From Lepidurus packardi (taxonomy: Eukaryota; Arthropoda; Branchiopoda; Notostraca; Triopsidae): DNA of 64,000 bases. Within the stretch, counting starts at the first letter, position 1, and each line of letters opens with the position of its first letter. The notes below the pieces were generated by a model. The model searched no databases and was not told the origin of the DNA. It saw only the letters and a program-made list of their open reading frames with translations. The stretch is from contig JAKZAN010000191.1 of assembly GCA_023053545.1 (NCBI GenBank), positions 1 to 64,000 on the forward strand, written 5' to 3'. Shown piece after piece: positions 40,735 to 51,660 of the stretch. Made by a program: the position numbers and the translations under genes.

Positions 40735-41461
40735 ATGGCCTCCAGATTCTACAAGAAGACCAAAGTAAATACCTCTCAACACACATCCTTCTTCTACCTC
40801 ATCCCAGGACTTTACTCCCCTCGAGACCCAAGTCGGACAAGCCCTCATCGAAATTGAAAACTCTGCTGCCGAACTCAAGGGTTTCCTCATCTCCAAGGCC
40901 ATCGAAGTCCAGGTCTCCCAGGACAAGAAGGAGAAGCCTGCCGTTGTCGTCTTCATCCCGTAACCATATTCCCTTTTTATCACCCAATTTCTCCGATGCA
41001 TGTCGTAGTTACCATCTGATCAAGCAACTGCATGCTAACTACAAAAAACTGTCTGTTGAGTTCGAGAAGAAACTCAAGACTGTCGTTCTTCTGATTATCA
41101 CCAGGACCATCCAGTCCAGATGGATCAAGGTATGCTTCCTCCCATAGTCACCCTTGTCTCCCCATCAACAAAACAATCACAGCTCAGAAAATCCCAAACG
41201 AGACCCCACTCCAGAACCCTTACTGCTGTGCACGAGGCTATTCTCGACGATCTCGTCCTGCCCGCCAACATCGTTGGCAAGAGAACTAGAGTGAGACTGG
41301 ACGGCTCCAGCTTCATGAAGGTGATCGTTGACAAGGCTGAACAGCACAATCTGGACGACAGAGTCCCCGCTATCAAGGCTGCCTACAAGCTGCTGACAAC
41401 CAGGAATATCGAGATTGAGTTCGCCCAGGACCCCACCTACCACACTTTGAGAAGAAAGTGA
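40735..41461 (+). CDS. RPS7: 40S ribosomal protein S7 (eS7)
   Basis: Four exons (40735-40764, 40808-40959, 41009-41129, 41183-41461; introns 43, 49, 53 nt) give 193 residues, the normal eS7 length. Diagnostic segments: KEKPAVVVFIPYHLIKQLHA, EFEKKLKTVVLLIITRTIQS, TRPHSRTLTAVHEAILDDLV, PANIVGKRTRVRLDGSSFMK and the C-terminal FAQDPTYHTLRRK. Stop TGA 41459-41461. The coding exons contain no TAG/TAA, in line with strong codon bias in ribosomal genes. Three small introns make this a good calibrator of intron size for the genome. Confidence 0.96.
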
Positions 41462-41769
41462 GCAATGAAGTGGTCTAGTCTGCAAACAAAGAACAATAAG
41501 CACTGTTGAGAAGGATAATGAAGGAAGCACAGTGTTTTTGATGTTGTTGCTTGTTTGCTGACAACAAAGATATCTTATTTAAAACAAAGACCCAGTCATG
41601 GCACCACGTTGGTAGTGTTTACGATTTACAGCCCAGTAGTCGGGTTCAGCAGATTCAATTGATTGTATGATCCCATACAGTTTCGGTTGCTTCGATTCTG
41701 ACTCATCCATGCCCACATATAAATATTTGCAACTCATAAATACTGCCTTATCCAAATAACCTCATCAGA
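41462..41769. other. Intergenic (convergent 3' ends)
   Basis: About 308 bp between the stop codons of RPS7 (+) and the RNase H2 subunit C gene (-). No gene seen; expected to hold two 3' untranslated regions. Confidence 0.45.
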
Positions 41770-42165
41770 TCACTCGTGCAGAAGGTGTTGGATCAAAGCC
41801 CACTCTTTCGCCTTAAGCAGGCGGCTCTTCTTCGTCGGCACGTCAACACTCCACTCCTGTATTTTATATACCTCCTGCAGGACTAAATCTTAATGTTCAG
41901 CCTCTTCGACTGCCAAGTATACTTTGAACTCATCTTGCTCGAAACCCTCCTTTGCACTATAAAGTTTGCGTCCTAACATGTGGTTAACTAAGTGGGTGTC
42001 GCAGTGGGTAATGGTTGGGGTGAAGTATGCGTCGACATGGGCAGGACCTTGGTACTTGGTGATGCATGGGATGGTGTGTATGAGAGGGATGGAAACTGAG
42101 TCATAGGCAAGTTCGAAGGTATTTTGAGATTGGTTATGATGGGGGTGATGGGCAGACGAAGCCAT
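41770..42165 (-). CDS. RNASEH2C: Ribonuclease H2 subunit C-like
   Basis: A single exon of 132 codons. IHTIPCITKYQGPAHVDAYF followed by TPTI, then MLGRKLYSAKEGF and FKVYLAVEEAEH, follow the RNASEH2C pattern (hLPC.I...GPA.V..YF.P....GR.L.G). The tail WSVDVPTKKSRLLKAKEWAL corresponds to the family's C-terminal strand and helix. RNase H2C is a non-catalytic partner stabilising the complex that removes ribonucleotides from DNA. Small size (131 aa) is normal. Identification is by pattern, moderate certainty. Confidence 0.75.
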
Positions 42166-42413
42166 GTCGGGATGAATTGAGAGACTGTTTTTAGTGGCGC
42201 AAGATGTAAGTTCCTAGTTACCTGGATTTAAATTGGTGATTTGCGCTAAAAGGATGCCACATATTTAGCATGCATGAAACTAGGCACAACGCATGCAAGC
42301 ATTGGATTTACAAAAACTGTGTTTCTCTATCGGGACTCCCTTCCTCTTTTAATCCTGAACCCAGAATATAACTACATACTACTCCACTAATTTCTAGCCA
42401 AAACTTCAAATGC

Positions 42414-42931
42414 TCACCCATACTGCAGGGGCTCGCAGCAAGAAACCCGGATCTCATAAATCTTGTGTCCTTCCTTATCCGTATCTGTCCTCCCGTAGTT
42501 CACCGCAAGGTCGCCCAACCTAGCATCATTGCTTGGCATGAAACTATCCTTCACGAACACATTCTACAAACAGCAGTACAGTACAGTTATTTCAGGTAAC
42601 TCGATAGAGGTACGTAGTCGATGCGGTACTCATTGTATAGCTGCCTTTTGAGATCGATGATGCGGTCGGTGGGTTTCATGAGACGAGAACCGCTATTGCC
42701 TGCGCCGATGATGAACTTAACTGTGACTTTGATTTGTTCTGCGAAGCGGTAGCTGTTTTTGAGGAGCTAGTGTTCCTGGGTCTACGTGGGGTTATCTAGG
42801 ATCATCTGGTTCGGGTGCAACTTCTTCGATTTAGTGCTGAATATCGCAGGTGCTGGAGCAGAGATAGAGTCTTTAGAGTTTATTATCTTTAATGTATAAT
42901 AGTTTCCCGAACACAAACACTAAAGCATCAT
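42414..42931 (-). CDS. Unknown 155-residue protein, ubiquitin-like segment
   Basis: Two exons (42931-42614, 42563-42414; 50-nt intron). Text such as QIKVTVKFIIGAGNSGSRLM, TDRIIDLKRQLYNEYRIDY and FMPSNDARLGDLAVNYGRTD has the beta-strand / helix / LxxL layout of a ubiquitin-like fold, then a C-terminal KIYEIRVSCCEPLQYG. No named family. The ATG lies only 14 bp after the stop of the F-box/coiled-coil gene on the same strand. Confidence 0.65.
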
Positions 42932-42945
42932 CGTTCCAAGGTCTT

Positions 42946-43968
42946 TCAGTTGCTCGGAGGTTGTTTCTTGCGGATAATTTGCTAGATTTTCCTTAACACC
43001 TCTCGTGCTTCGTTGGATATCGTTTGCTCATCCTCCACCTCCTTCGCCAAGGCCTTTAGTTTCTTTATCAGAAGCTCTTTCTGACCCTGCAATCTCTCTC
43101 TGTCCGCTTCCAGACCTTCTATCTTGATCATTTTCTCTTTGAACTACATCGTAGAATTCAGCATAGAGAATGGGTGTTTATGATGTTACCAGTCGATTGT
43201 GCTCATTTACCAGTTCAGTTATGTGGTTTTCGCAGTCTTTGCCTATCGATTGGAGTTTTTCGAGTTTTTCTTCCCTGACTAAATTCTTATGCAGATACGC
43301 CTCCTTCGCCTTGGCTTCCTCACTCAGTAGATTGACTAATGCACGGGATTTTGTATTCAGTGACCTTTTAGCGGCGTCGATCTCTTTAACTTTTTGCATA
43401 AGGACTAGGATATTCTAGGTGGGTCGGTTCCGATCATATTTTTAGGCTATTTAGGGTGCTTACTGTGTTCATGGTCATGATTACTGCTTACAGGTCATCG
43501 TCATCATCCTCAAAGGGGGTGCTAAACTTTTAGTTCCCGAAGTCAAAGGATGACAGATTGAAAACAGGTTCTTCGACCGGTCGGGCGATTTCTACCACGA
43601 TTGGTCTGAGCGCAGTCAGCATCCTGTAGCCGAAAGGAGAGTACACCATTCTAACCATACCCTGAATGATAGAAAGTCAGGCCGTAGCCAGGCATCAATG
43701 AGCTGCTTAATGAGCGTTTCTACCTGTAGATGGTTTTGCAGGTGGCTGCAAAGTTGAGGACGTCCCTCTCATCGAGGCAGCACAGGAGGATGTGGAGAGG
43801 GACGAGGTTGGTCTTGAATATCTTTCTAAGTACGCTGAAAATGAGTTTGTTGTTCTGGAAGGTGGTCCTGTTGAGCGCAATGGAGTCGTACTCGCTCTTC
43901 TCGAGGTCGTCGATAAGGTGTTGGAAGCCGGTCTGTATTTTTTATATCTTTTCCAACTCTGCCTGCAT
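42946..43968 (-). CDS. F-box-like and coiled-coil protein
   Basis: Four exons (43968-43661, 43623-43464, 43414-43190, 43143-42946; introns 37, 49, 46 nt) join in phase to 297 codons. N-terminal coil MQAELEKIEKIQTGFQHLID; then an F-box-like segment VPLHILLCCLDERDVLNFAA with CKTIYREKRSL; an acidic FSTPFEDDDDDLEAVI; then a coiled coil (KVKEIDAAKRSLNTKSRALV, MIKIEGLEADRERLQGQKEL). The layout is that of minimal F-box proteins of ciliates, possibly SCF adaptors, by inference. An additional 5' exon around 44000-44060 (YERAEVYRQREAAEYL) is likely but its start was not found. Confidence 0.7.
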
Positions 43969-44114
43969 CTGAAATGCCTAGTTTTATGAATTAATCTACA
44001 GATACTAAGCTGCCTCCCTCTGCCTATACACTTCGGCTCTCTCATAGAAACAATACTTTGACACATAAAAAACATGTTTGGTTTCACTATTTCTAAAATT
44101 CTATGCTGCACCAC

Positions 44115-45177
44115 TCAAGACTTCTTCTTCTTGTTGGCTTTCAGGATCTGGAAGCTGCACATCAGCGACTCATCAACACTCATCAGCGCACCGCTGTTGT
44201 CGAACTCTCCGCAGTAGTTAGGGGCTGAGAATATTGTCACTAACTGTCTCTTCGCGAAGAACTCATAGCCTTCCTCCACTACTTGATGTGCTCGGCACAC
44301 CAGATCCAGGTCATGAGTCTTCAGGAAGTTACTCACGACGTCAGATCCGAAGATAAAGCTCACTCCTCTTTCATTTTCAGCCCAGCCGTTTAGGTCTTTT
44401 TCGGGGTCTGACCACAGTAGATCGCAAAGGAGGCCTAAATACATCAAATTAACATAAAGGGACTGAACATACCTTGGTCCGGAACTTCTACAGGTCTGAC
44501 AATCTTGTGGATCTGGTCGAAGTTTTCAAGCTGAGGACTGAGTCCACCATGCATGCAAATGATCTTCTCATCGATAATGGCGCAGACCGGCATGACGTTG
44601 AAGCAGTCAGAAAAGGTTTTCCACAGTTTCAGATTGTACCTCCTCTTGCCTTTGATTCGAATTAAATATTAGAATGAATTGGAATGATGGTTTAGAAAAG
44701 GAGCTCGATTACATTCGTCGTAGAAACCATAGATCCTGTTGATGCTAGAACACTCGTGGTTGCCTCGCAGCAGGAAGAAGTTCTCAGGGTACTTGATTTT
44801 GTACGACAGCAGCAGGCACATCGTCTCGATCGACTGTTTGCCTCTGTCGATGTAGTCGCCTAGGAACAGGTAGTTAGCATCGGGAGGGAATCCTCCGTAT
44901 TCGAAGATCTTCAGCAGGTCCGGATACTGTCCATGCACATCGCCTATTTCCGATCAGAAGTATGTGAGGGGTTGGGGTATTGAGTTGAGGGAGGCGTACC
45001 ACAAATCTTGATGGGGGCTTCAAGCTCGAGTAGCATGGGCTGTGAGAGAAAAATCTATCTGGCTTTGACGCAAAGTGCGCGTATTTCTGATTCGATGAGT
45101 TTGACCTCCTTGCCCTTGGATTCGAGGAGTTTCTCGATGATCTTGTCGATGTCTATTTCCTGGATGTTCTCTGTCAT
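44115..45177 (-). CDS. PP1c: Protein phosphatase 1 catalytic subunit
   Basis: Four exons (45177-45000, 44943-44713, 44649-44473, 44434-44115; introns 56, 63, 38 nt) give 301 residues. All PPP motifs are present: [59 protein letters not shown] and [22 protein letters not shown]1-type features include [20 protein letters not shown] and a short Lys/Ser tail. TAG 45055-45057 replaces the invariant Glu of REIFLSQP. Stop TGA 44115-44117. An essential serine/threonine phosphatase with roles in cell cycle, metabolism and, in ciliates, ciliary beating. Confidence 0.97.
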
Positions 45178-45790
45178 GGAGTGAGTCTGAGATGGATCGT
45201 GTTCTAAATATTTCCTCTCGTGTTATAAGTATTTATTGATTATAGAGCGTGTGTTTGCCTCTTTATAATTTGAGGCAATCCCATCTTGCAATCACACCAT
45301 AATACATGCTTATTCGGTAGTTTTAAACCCTTCAAAACTCCAGAATCCAGAAATGTAACCTGCATTCATGCATAGTCCCTGCATACAACATCTCCCCATC
45401 ATCGGATCATGCATACTCCCGCCATCCACAGCGACTCAGCTCCACCGGCAACGAGATCCTTCTTAGTTTGTGGCTACTCGGTCAAATATCTGGTGGTATA
45501 GCATCGTCTGAGGGTGTGCATCTCAGCATTTAGGCAGATATTTGTGCAATCTGACTGGCTACGGGTTGAGTTGAACATCTTAGTTGATCACAAAAACACA
45601 TCTAATACAAGAGGCTTAAATTTCTATAAAGTGTTAGGCTTTTCTTCGACTACAGACGAGTGTTGTATTTATTGACATTACCCAGCAAGACCAATATTTT
45701 TTGCACTTGATCCCATTTAATATAGTTTAGCAGGTGTTCTGCCTCCCTCCTGCTTCTTTCATATACTCTCTGTCCTGATTTCTGGTCGAC
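45178..45790. other. Intergenic, no gene seen
   Basis: About 610 bp upstream of PP1. I found no protein-like frame. Contains AT-rich segments near 45220-45260 and 45590-45720. Confidence 0.4.
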
Positions 45791-46065
45791 TCAAGCGGTA
45801 TCCACCTCTTCATCATCATCTTGTGATGGATTGTATGGGTTCAGACACTTTCTAAAGTGAGTATGGAATTCCTGCACCTAATCGATACTGGAAGTTCTTC
45901 TCTCGCACAACCGAGCAGGTAACTTTAGCGAAACATTGGCTAGTTTAGACTCCGAAGGACAACCCCTATCATAAATAAAACATATTAAATCCCTACAGCA
46001 AAACCTTACCCACTCTTTTTAGATTTACGATAAGGCGTCCCCTTCAACTCTTAGACCTCTCGCAT
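45791..46065 (-). CDS. Small acidic-tailed protein, 76 residues
   Basis: Two exons (46065-46010, 45965-45791; 44-nt intron) make 77 codons: MREVEELKGTPYRKSKKS, then CPSESKLANVSLKLPARLCE, FHTHFRKCLNPYNPSQDD and an acidic end. The second residue pair uses TAA as Glu. It is too short and too interrupted for a standard-code ORF search. The ATG lies 4 bp from the ATG of LRR gene 2 on the opposite strand, so the two must share a promoter or overlap in their leaders. Unknown function. Confidence 0.55.
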
Positions 46066-46069
46066 AACA

Positions 46070-47064
46070 ATGCATGCATTCGAAGAAGATGACATGTACG
46101 CTAAGTTTCAGAATGATATTCTTTATGAGCAAGCCTTCGACCATCTGGGAGACTCAATTCGCAGGCTCGATCTCCTCGACTGCACCATGGCTGTCGGAGG
46201 CACTCGCACTCGTCTATGGAGATGGCAGCAGGCTTTCCAAAAGCTGAAGTCGCTGCGTCTAGTGCAGGTTACGATCAGTCGGTGCCACTTCAATTCCTCC
46301 ATGATGGAAAGTCTGAGCGAAGGCATCAAGAACTGCCAGACCTTAGATCTGCGTGACAACCGAATCTGCGACAAAGGAATGATCTACCTGCACAGACTAG
46401 CAAATCTTAAGAACCTTTATTTAGGTACTGCTTCATTTGGAGTCGGAATTGTGGTTTGTAAGAGAAGCGGAGTGTTAGTATTGGTGGGTATGAGGAGTGC
46501 TGGCTTTGGAGGCAGAAGAGACGTGCAGGCTTAGTTATATTTGAAAATAACACATGTTGAAGTATGTCGATTGCCAATAGTACTAATATCTGACTTCTGA
46601 GACACAATATATTAATTCTGTAACCCAAATTAAATCCCCCATTCCAACCTTATTCCTCATCTATACTTTTCTGGAACCCCGCTCACTCCCTAGGTAAAAA
46701 TAGAATTGGGTTGGGGTTGGGGTTGGGGTTGGGGTTGGGGTTGGGGTTGGGGTTGGGGTTGGGGTTGGGGTTGGGGTTGGGGTTGGGGTTGGGGTTGGGG
46801 TTGGGGTTGGGGTTGGGGTTGGGGTTGGGGTTGGGGTTGGGGTTGGGGTTGGGGTTGGGGTTGGGGTTGGGGTTGGGGTTGGGGTTGGGGTTGGGATCGG
46901 GAACACTGGTGCTCTCGCCCTCGCCCTCTTCGCCAGAAATCAACTTAAGTGGCTCCTCCTCAGTAATCAATGCTCTTGGTAATTAAAACATAGTCGGAAA
47001 TCCCATTTCTGCCCAAACTAAGGCCGAAATCCGGAGATTAGTGGACGGGATGACAGATATCTGA
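46070..47064 (+). CDS. LRR protein, paralog 2, interrupted by telomeric array
   Basis: Exon 1 is 46070-46424 (355 nt, the same length as in paralog 1); a 269-nt intron; exon 2 begins at 46694 (GKNRI), is broken by the array 46707-46897, and resumes as [20 protein letters not shown] to 46962; a 31-nt intron; exon 3 46994-47064 encodes [19 protein letters not shown] and the TGA. Without the array: 355+13+65+71 = 504 nt, 167 residues, and the joined [15 protein letters not shown] is a textbook RI-type LRR. As assembled, the array (191 bp, 2 mod 3) shifts the frame. TAG at 26143 in paralog 1 corresponds to GAA 47026 here. Likely an LRR adaptor; partners unknown. Confidence 0.8.
46707..46897 (+). 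repeat. Telomeric-type (GGGGTT)n array 2, 191 bp
   Basis: About 31 perfect GGGGTT units with partial units at both ends, inside exon 2 of LRR gene 2 (plus strand, so G-rich in the sense strand). Left junction AGAAT/TGGG, right junction GGGAT/CGGG; removal leaves AGAATCGGG, or equally AGAATTGGG if the GGG direct repeat marks the ends. Confidence 0.97.
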
Positions 47065-47380
47065 GTGGGCTGCACGATATCGATTCTCTGGCTAGTTGGC
47101 TAGAGTATGATTGTAGAGTGGGATGTTTTGGAATATGACGATGGTGTATCCTGCATTGACGAAGAATTCTAAATAGGAGGCGATTTGATGATCATAGAGA
47201 TAAAGGGGAAAACAGAGTAAAAGTATTTATATTAGAATTCCCGTAGCCTGATGCCAGTATTTGGTGAATTTATGCCATGATAGTACTAATACTTAATGAA
47301 TACTGAGAGTTGTGAGTTGATATGAGTCAAAAGCAGAGATACAGCAAGCTAATTCAACTAAGAATCCCATAGAGAGCAAA
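47065..47380. other. Intergenic (convergent 3' ends)
   Basis: About 316 bp between the stop of LRR gene 2 (+) and the stop of the TPR gene (-). No gene seen. Confidence 0.45.
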
Positions 47381-49951
47381 TCAGGACATGGCTACTACTC
47401 TCAGTCTATCCCCAGTTGGCTTTGTTCCATCGTCCCTCCGCAATCTCAATTTACGTTCTTTGTAACAGAAACATTGATACCACTTTGATTCTACTTACCA
47501 AATCAGATGACAACGTGACAACTTTGGATTACGGCTGACGTGCTCGAGTGTCATATCAGAATCAAGTAACCATGTCGTGCCTGCAGACTGTTCAGAACAT
47601 AGTTCGAGTTCGTGTTAGGGAGTCATCGCAAGATACTTGTTTAGATGATTGTTGTAGAAGCTGCATGCCTAGGGTTTGTCGTTTTCGGACGACTGCACTT
47701 TGTACCACACAAAATTAGACTTTAGCGATTCGACGGACAAAAGTATTGGTTTACCGATAGTGTTTATGGCAATACACTTAGATTTTTATTTGTTTGAGAG
47801 AGTCACAGGTGTTTTAGTAAGTCTTTTCACAAAAAAGCTGACCTCTGGAAGTTGTACTCTGCTGTAACTGACTATTTCTATCAGAAATTCTAATGTCAAA
47901 AGCAACACTGTTTTCTTGCTGGTTCGCGTACCTTTGGTTCTGAGTTCTTTGTTAAAGGATTCGATAAGCCTCGTTCGGATAGTATTTGAGGGACACTAAT
48001 TGATTCCATTTTTTTTCCTCGTTTTTGATGGTTCTAGACTGGATTGAGATCTAATGAAAGAGTTATCGTTGTAAGGGATTATTGTATGGGAAACCAAAGT
48101 ATAGTCGGTCTCTGGAATGCGGAGGATGATCTCTTCAAGCTATTTCTGGAGAGACTGGGACTCGTGGTAGTATGAGTTATAACACTCGATCTTCTTCCGC
48201 AAGCTATTGACTTAGGATGTATTTTTATTTTCTTATCGAGAATACTTTTACTCTATATCCTTTAAAAATTGACCTAACTACGGCATCTCTTTCTCTATTA
48301 GTTGTGAGGCCTATTAGTCTTCCAAATATTGACCTATATGATTTCCCCCCAACCCGTACTTCATCAGTCCTGTTATGGCAACTCTCAATATTCTACTCAA
48401 CAAGCCTTTGTCCACCACCCTCTCACTAGTCTCGGAAACATTCAGTCTTTCCATCAGCCTCTCTGTTTGAGCAGCTTAAGGTTTTTCCGGTCTCTATTAA
48501 TTGGTATGTCGGGATAAAGATGACATTTACAACCCTGAATTTGCTACAGAGGGATTAGAGAGACGACTTTGTTTTTTTAGGGCACTTCGAGACTATTGCC
48601 TTTCTTTGAGGTCTCGAATAAGGGTTATATTATATCCATTATTTCCCTATAATTTGGGGGATATCAATTGCTCTTTCATATCTAGGGATCGAGATTAAGG
48701 ATTCTAATTTTGAACCTGGGAGAATATGGGGAGATCGCCCTTCGTTTGTTGAATTTGGTCCCGCGTTTCTGTAGGTTGTAAATCCTCAGTGAGTAGCCTT
48801 GAGGCTTATTCCAGAGACTTCTGTAATGGATTTTCTTCGAGTTCCTTAATAGTTTGTAGTGATCTTCTACTTCGCCTCCAGGAGTTACCAGAGTTCCTAG
48901 TCTTCTGCAAATCGTCTAGCCGCCTAACTGCCTGCTAGTCTTGAGGATCGATTTTAATTGCTTATCTAAAACATGATTATGCTTTGAGTGAGTCTTTTAG
49001 GTGATCCTGGTAAAGAATTGCTAATTCGCGGTAGATTTCGGAACAGCTATCATCGGCCCTGATATAGTTCTCGTAGCGACGTACGGCCTTGGTAATTTAT
49101 CCCATGGAAGTATATTGTTTCGACAGGTAAATCGTCGCCGGCGCATAGTCTTCACATTCTTATGCGTTTTCCAGGAATAACACTGAACCTGCATTATTAT
49201 CCATTTATCGCAGTATCTGAGCATGCAGCAGAATAGCAGCCGGAAACCCAGGATTTCTTCCAAGTGCTTCTTTTGTGCACTAGAGAGCTATACTCAGTCT
49301 ATTGAAATGCCTTTGGCTAACTGCTTACCAATACAACGGTAGATGTGCTTGCATTGATAGTTCACGAGCTCTATGAAAGTATTACAGGGCTTCTGTGTTA
49401 TCCTCAAGACAGCTGAGAGCAGCGATTCTAGTGCAAGCTTCCATGTGATTGGGGTTCAACTGAAAGACCTAAGAGAAACACTGAAGGGCTTTCCTATTCT
49501 ACTTTAATTCCTACAGAATGACACCTTTATTAAAAAGCGAGGGTGCATGTTATCTGTTATACTACAAAGTCTTTTCGTAAAATTCCAGACTCTTTATCTT
49601 GTCGCCCTTCAAATGATAGATCACTCCTCTCCCATAATAGCCTTCATACAACTATGGCTCTTGTGCGATCATCATCTCATAAATTTCATCAGCCTCCCGA
49701 AGCCTCAGCTGACTAACTAGAATAAAAGCTTTATTGAGGTTTGCCGATCGATTATGGAATTCGAGAACAGTTATTTGATGGTATATTTTTAGTGCTTCTT
49801 ATGGATCATCAAGTCTGAGACGGAGGTAGGCAATTCTAAGAAGCAGACTGATATTTTGAGGGTCGGATCGGATTTTGTATTCTAGGTTAGGTATCTCTTC
49901 GAGAGGGTTGATGAAGCATGGGGATGGGATTGAATTTTGGATGACAGACAT
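47381..49951 (-). CDS. Large TPR-repeat protein
   Basis: One frame of 857 codons from ATG 49951 to TGA 47381-47383 with several dozen TAG/TAA codons; the standard code shows only fragments here. The N-terminal half is TPR repeats: LLRIAYLRLRLDDPEEALKI, YEGYYGRGVIYHLKGDKIKS, PSLFNKGVILEELKENRKAL, AAILLHAQILREMDN, ATIYLSKQYTSMGEITKAVR, ELAILYQDHLKDSLKAESCF. A charged Ser-rich linker and a coiled segment (YYHESQSLQKELEEIILRI) follow, and the last ~200 residues look globular and beta-rich (FVWYKVQSSENDKPEACSFY, NKYLAMTPEHELELC). Possible intraflagellar-transport or BBS-like scaffold, by style only. Confidence 0.85.
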
Positions 49952-50168
49952 GGGTGGGAATAAGGTGGTTGCGAATGTTTAGTGTTCGGAATGCAGAGCC
50001 AAAATAGTTTGTGGATTGTGGTCGCCAGAAGTGGTATGCGTGTAGAGTCTTATTAGATTGACTAGATATAATAAATTAGATGAAACTAAAGTATTCAAGA
50101 TAATGGGATAATGTAGTATACGCTGAATGTGGAGCCAGACAACAATGCATAGATACTGAGGCAGCCTA

Positions 50169-50663
50169 TCAACACAGCACATTGCTAAGTTAGAAGGAAC
50201 CATCCAATTTATCCATGATTATGCGCGCGTCAGAACTCCAAATTGTCGTATAGAAAACTAGTTCACTCTCGATGTTCTGTCTTTCCCGAACTCTCCTCCG
50301 CAAATAAAGACTCATAAAACACACTACCAAATATCTATACACCCCATAAGCATGGTCCCAAAAAACACAAACAAACCCATCCAACCCACCAAAACATAAC
50401 GCCCTGATAACAACCTCCACAATCAACAGCCACTCCATCATTCTATTGTTGGCTTCGACTTTGAAGACGAATTCCTAGAACCTCCCAATGTTAGTCTTAG
50501 CGGGCTCTTTCGCAATCTCTAATATCTCGAGCGAGAAGGCAGGAGAATCAAAATATAAACATCCACCCAGAGTCCCTAGCCTAACAGATCCAGCCTTCCA
50601 GCAACAAGCTCCAGACCCAGGCGTCAACACATGCTGCCCAACAGAACCCAGATCTGGCCACAC
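50169..50663 (-). CDS. Possible membrane protein (partial model)
   Basis: An open minus frame ending TGA 50169-50171. It reads FSLEILEIAKEPAKTNIGRF, then FKVEANNRMMEWLLIVEVVI, a second hydrophobic stretch VYRYLVVCFMSLYLRRRVRE, and DARIIMDKLDGSFELSNVLC. Hydrophobic segments followed by basic residues look like membrane helices. Another hydrophobic frame upstream (about 50820-50720, NVIGLGCLLVSFL) may be a further exon. The opposite strand is also open over part of this range, so I hold this loosely. Confidence 0.35.
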
Positions 50664-51660
50664 CGGGAAGGCATTAGCAAGACATCCATGCCTGAAGAGA
50701 CTGTCCAGCCAGAAACTCCGCTAATGTTATCAACCTTAACTGATCGGAGAAAACTGACCAATAAACATCCAAGTCCAATCACATTGACATAATTGAAGCC
50801 TTCATACAACAACACTATGTTCGAGTCTCAAATAAGCAGGACTCGAGTCTCATCTCCATACAGAGTTGATTTGCACTCGTAAAAGATCGGACTGAATGTG
50901 AGGGATGCCTCGGCCTAAAGGAGCATTTTTTCGACCTTCAACCCTCGGCCAAGAACGAAACATATTAAGGGTAATGGATACAGCTGTGGAAATTCTGGGT
51001 CATCGAGCTTTAGACATCATTCTATCGAAGTTGGGGGAAGACACCACAAGGTGGTGCACAGCTATGAAAGTCGTTCAAACTATGGGGGAAAGAGCAGAGG
51101 AAAAGGGGTGATGACGAATAATGTGCGCGGGGGCGGAGTGGGATACAACTATAAAAACCTGAATCTACTGGCCAGGAAAGGGAGTACACAGGTAGAAAAA
51201 GAATAGAGCATTGTGCGGACAATATAGTTTCTGAAATCCCTCAAGAATCCTTTATGATAATGTTAATATTGGTGGACCATCCATGTTGCGAAGTATAATT
51301 CATCTTAGGAGCATATGTGGGAGGCTTTGGGTTCCCAGTATGCCTGGTTCACAAGGCTAAAGCTTAGTATTCCCATCTGTATAGGCGATTCGTTGGCTTT
51401 CTTCGGTTTCGCTTCCTGCCGCCAAAGGAACGGTAGTTTTACTGGTTAATGAGGAGAGCCTGGAGGCTGCAAGTGGGAGCACCAGGCAAATATAAATAAA
51501 GAAAAGACGAGTTTCACGGACTGATATAATTTAGACACATTGAACATATCATGGGTATTTTTTTGAAGGGGCAAATCATCTTCCTATAATATAGATAATT
51601 TTACTACCCACACCTTCCATATTTACACCATACTAAACACATATATGCATACATACTTAG
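50664..51660. other. Mostly uncharacterised, weak open frames only
   Basis: A + strand ORF from ATG 50905 to TGA 51109-51111 (68 codons, MPRPKGAFFRPSTLGQERN) is possible but unsupported. 51115-51660 shows nothing protein-like. It probably contains the promoter of the downstream + strand gene at 51661. Confidence 0.35.

Noticed and set aside
46425-46693. Idea that array 2 is simply part of the first intron of LRR gene 2
   Set aside because: The acceptor TAG at 46691-46693 precedes GKNRI, which matches paralog 1 exactly; the array comes after this coding stretch.
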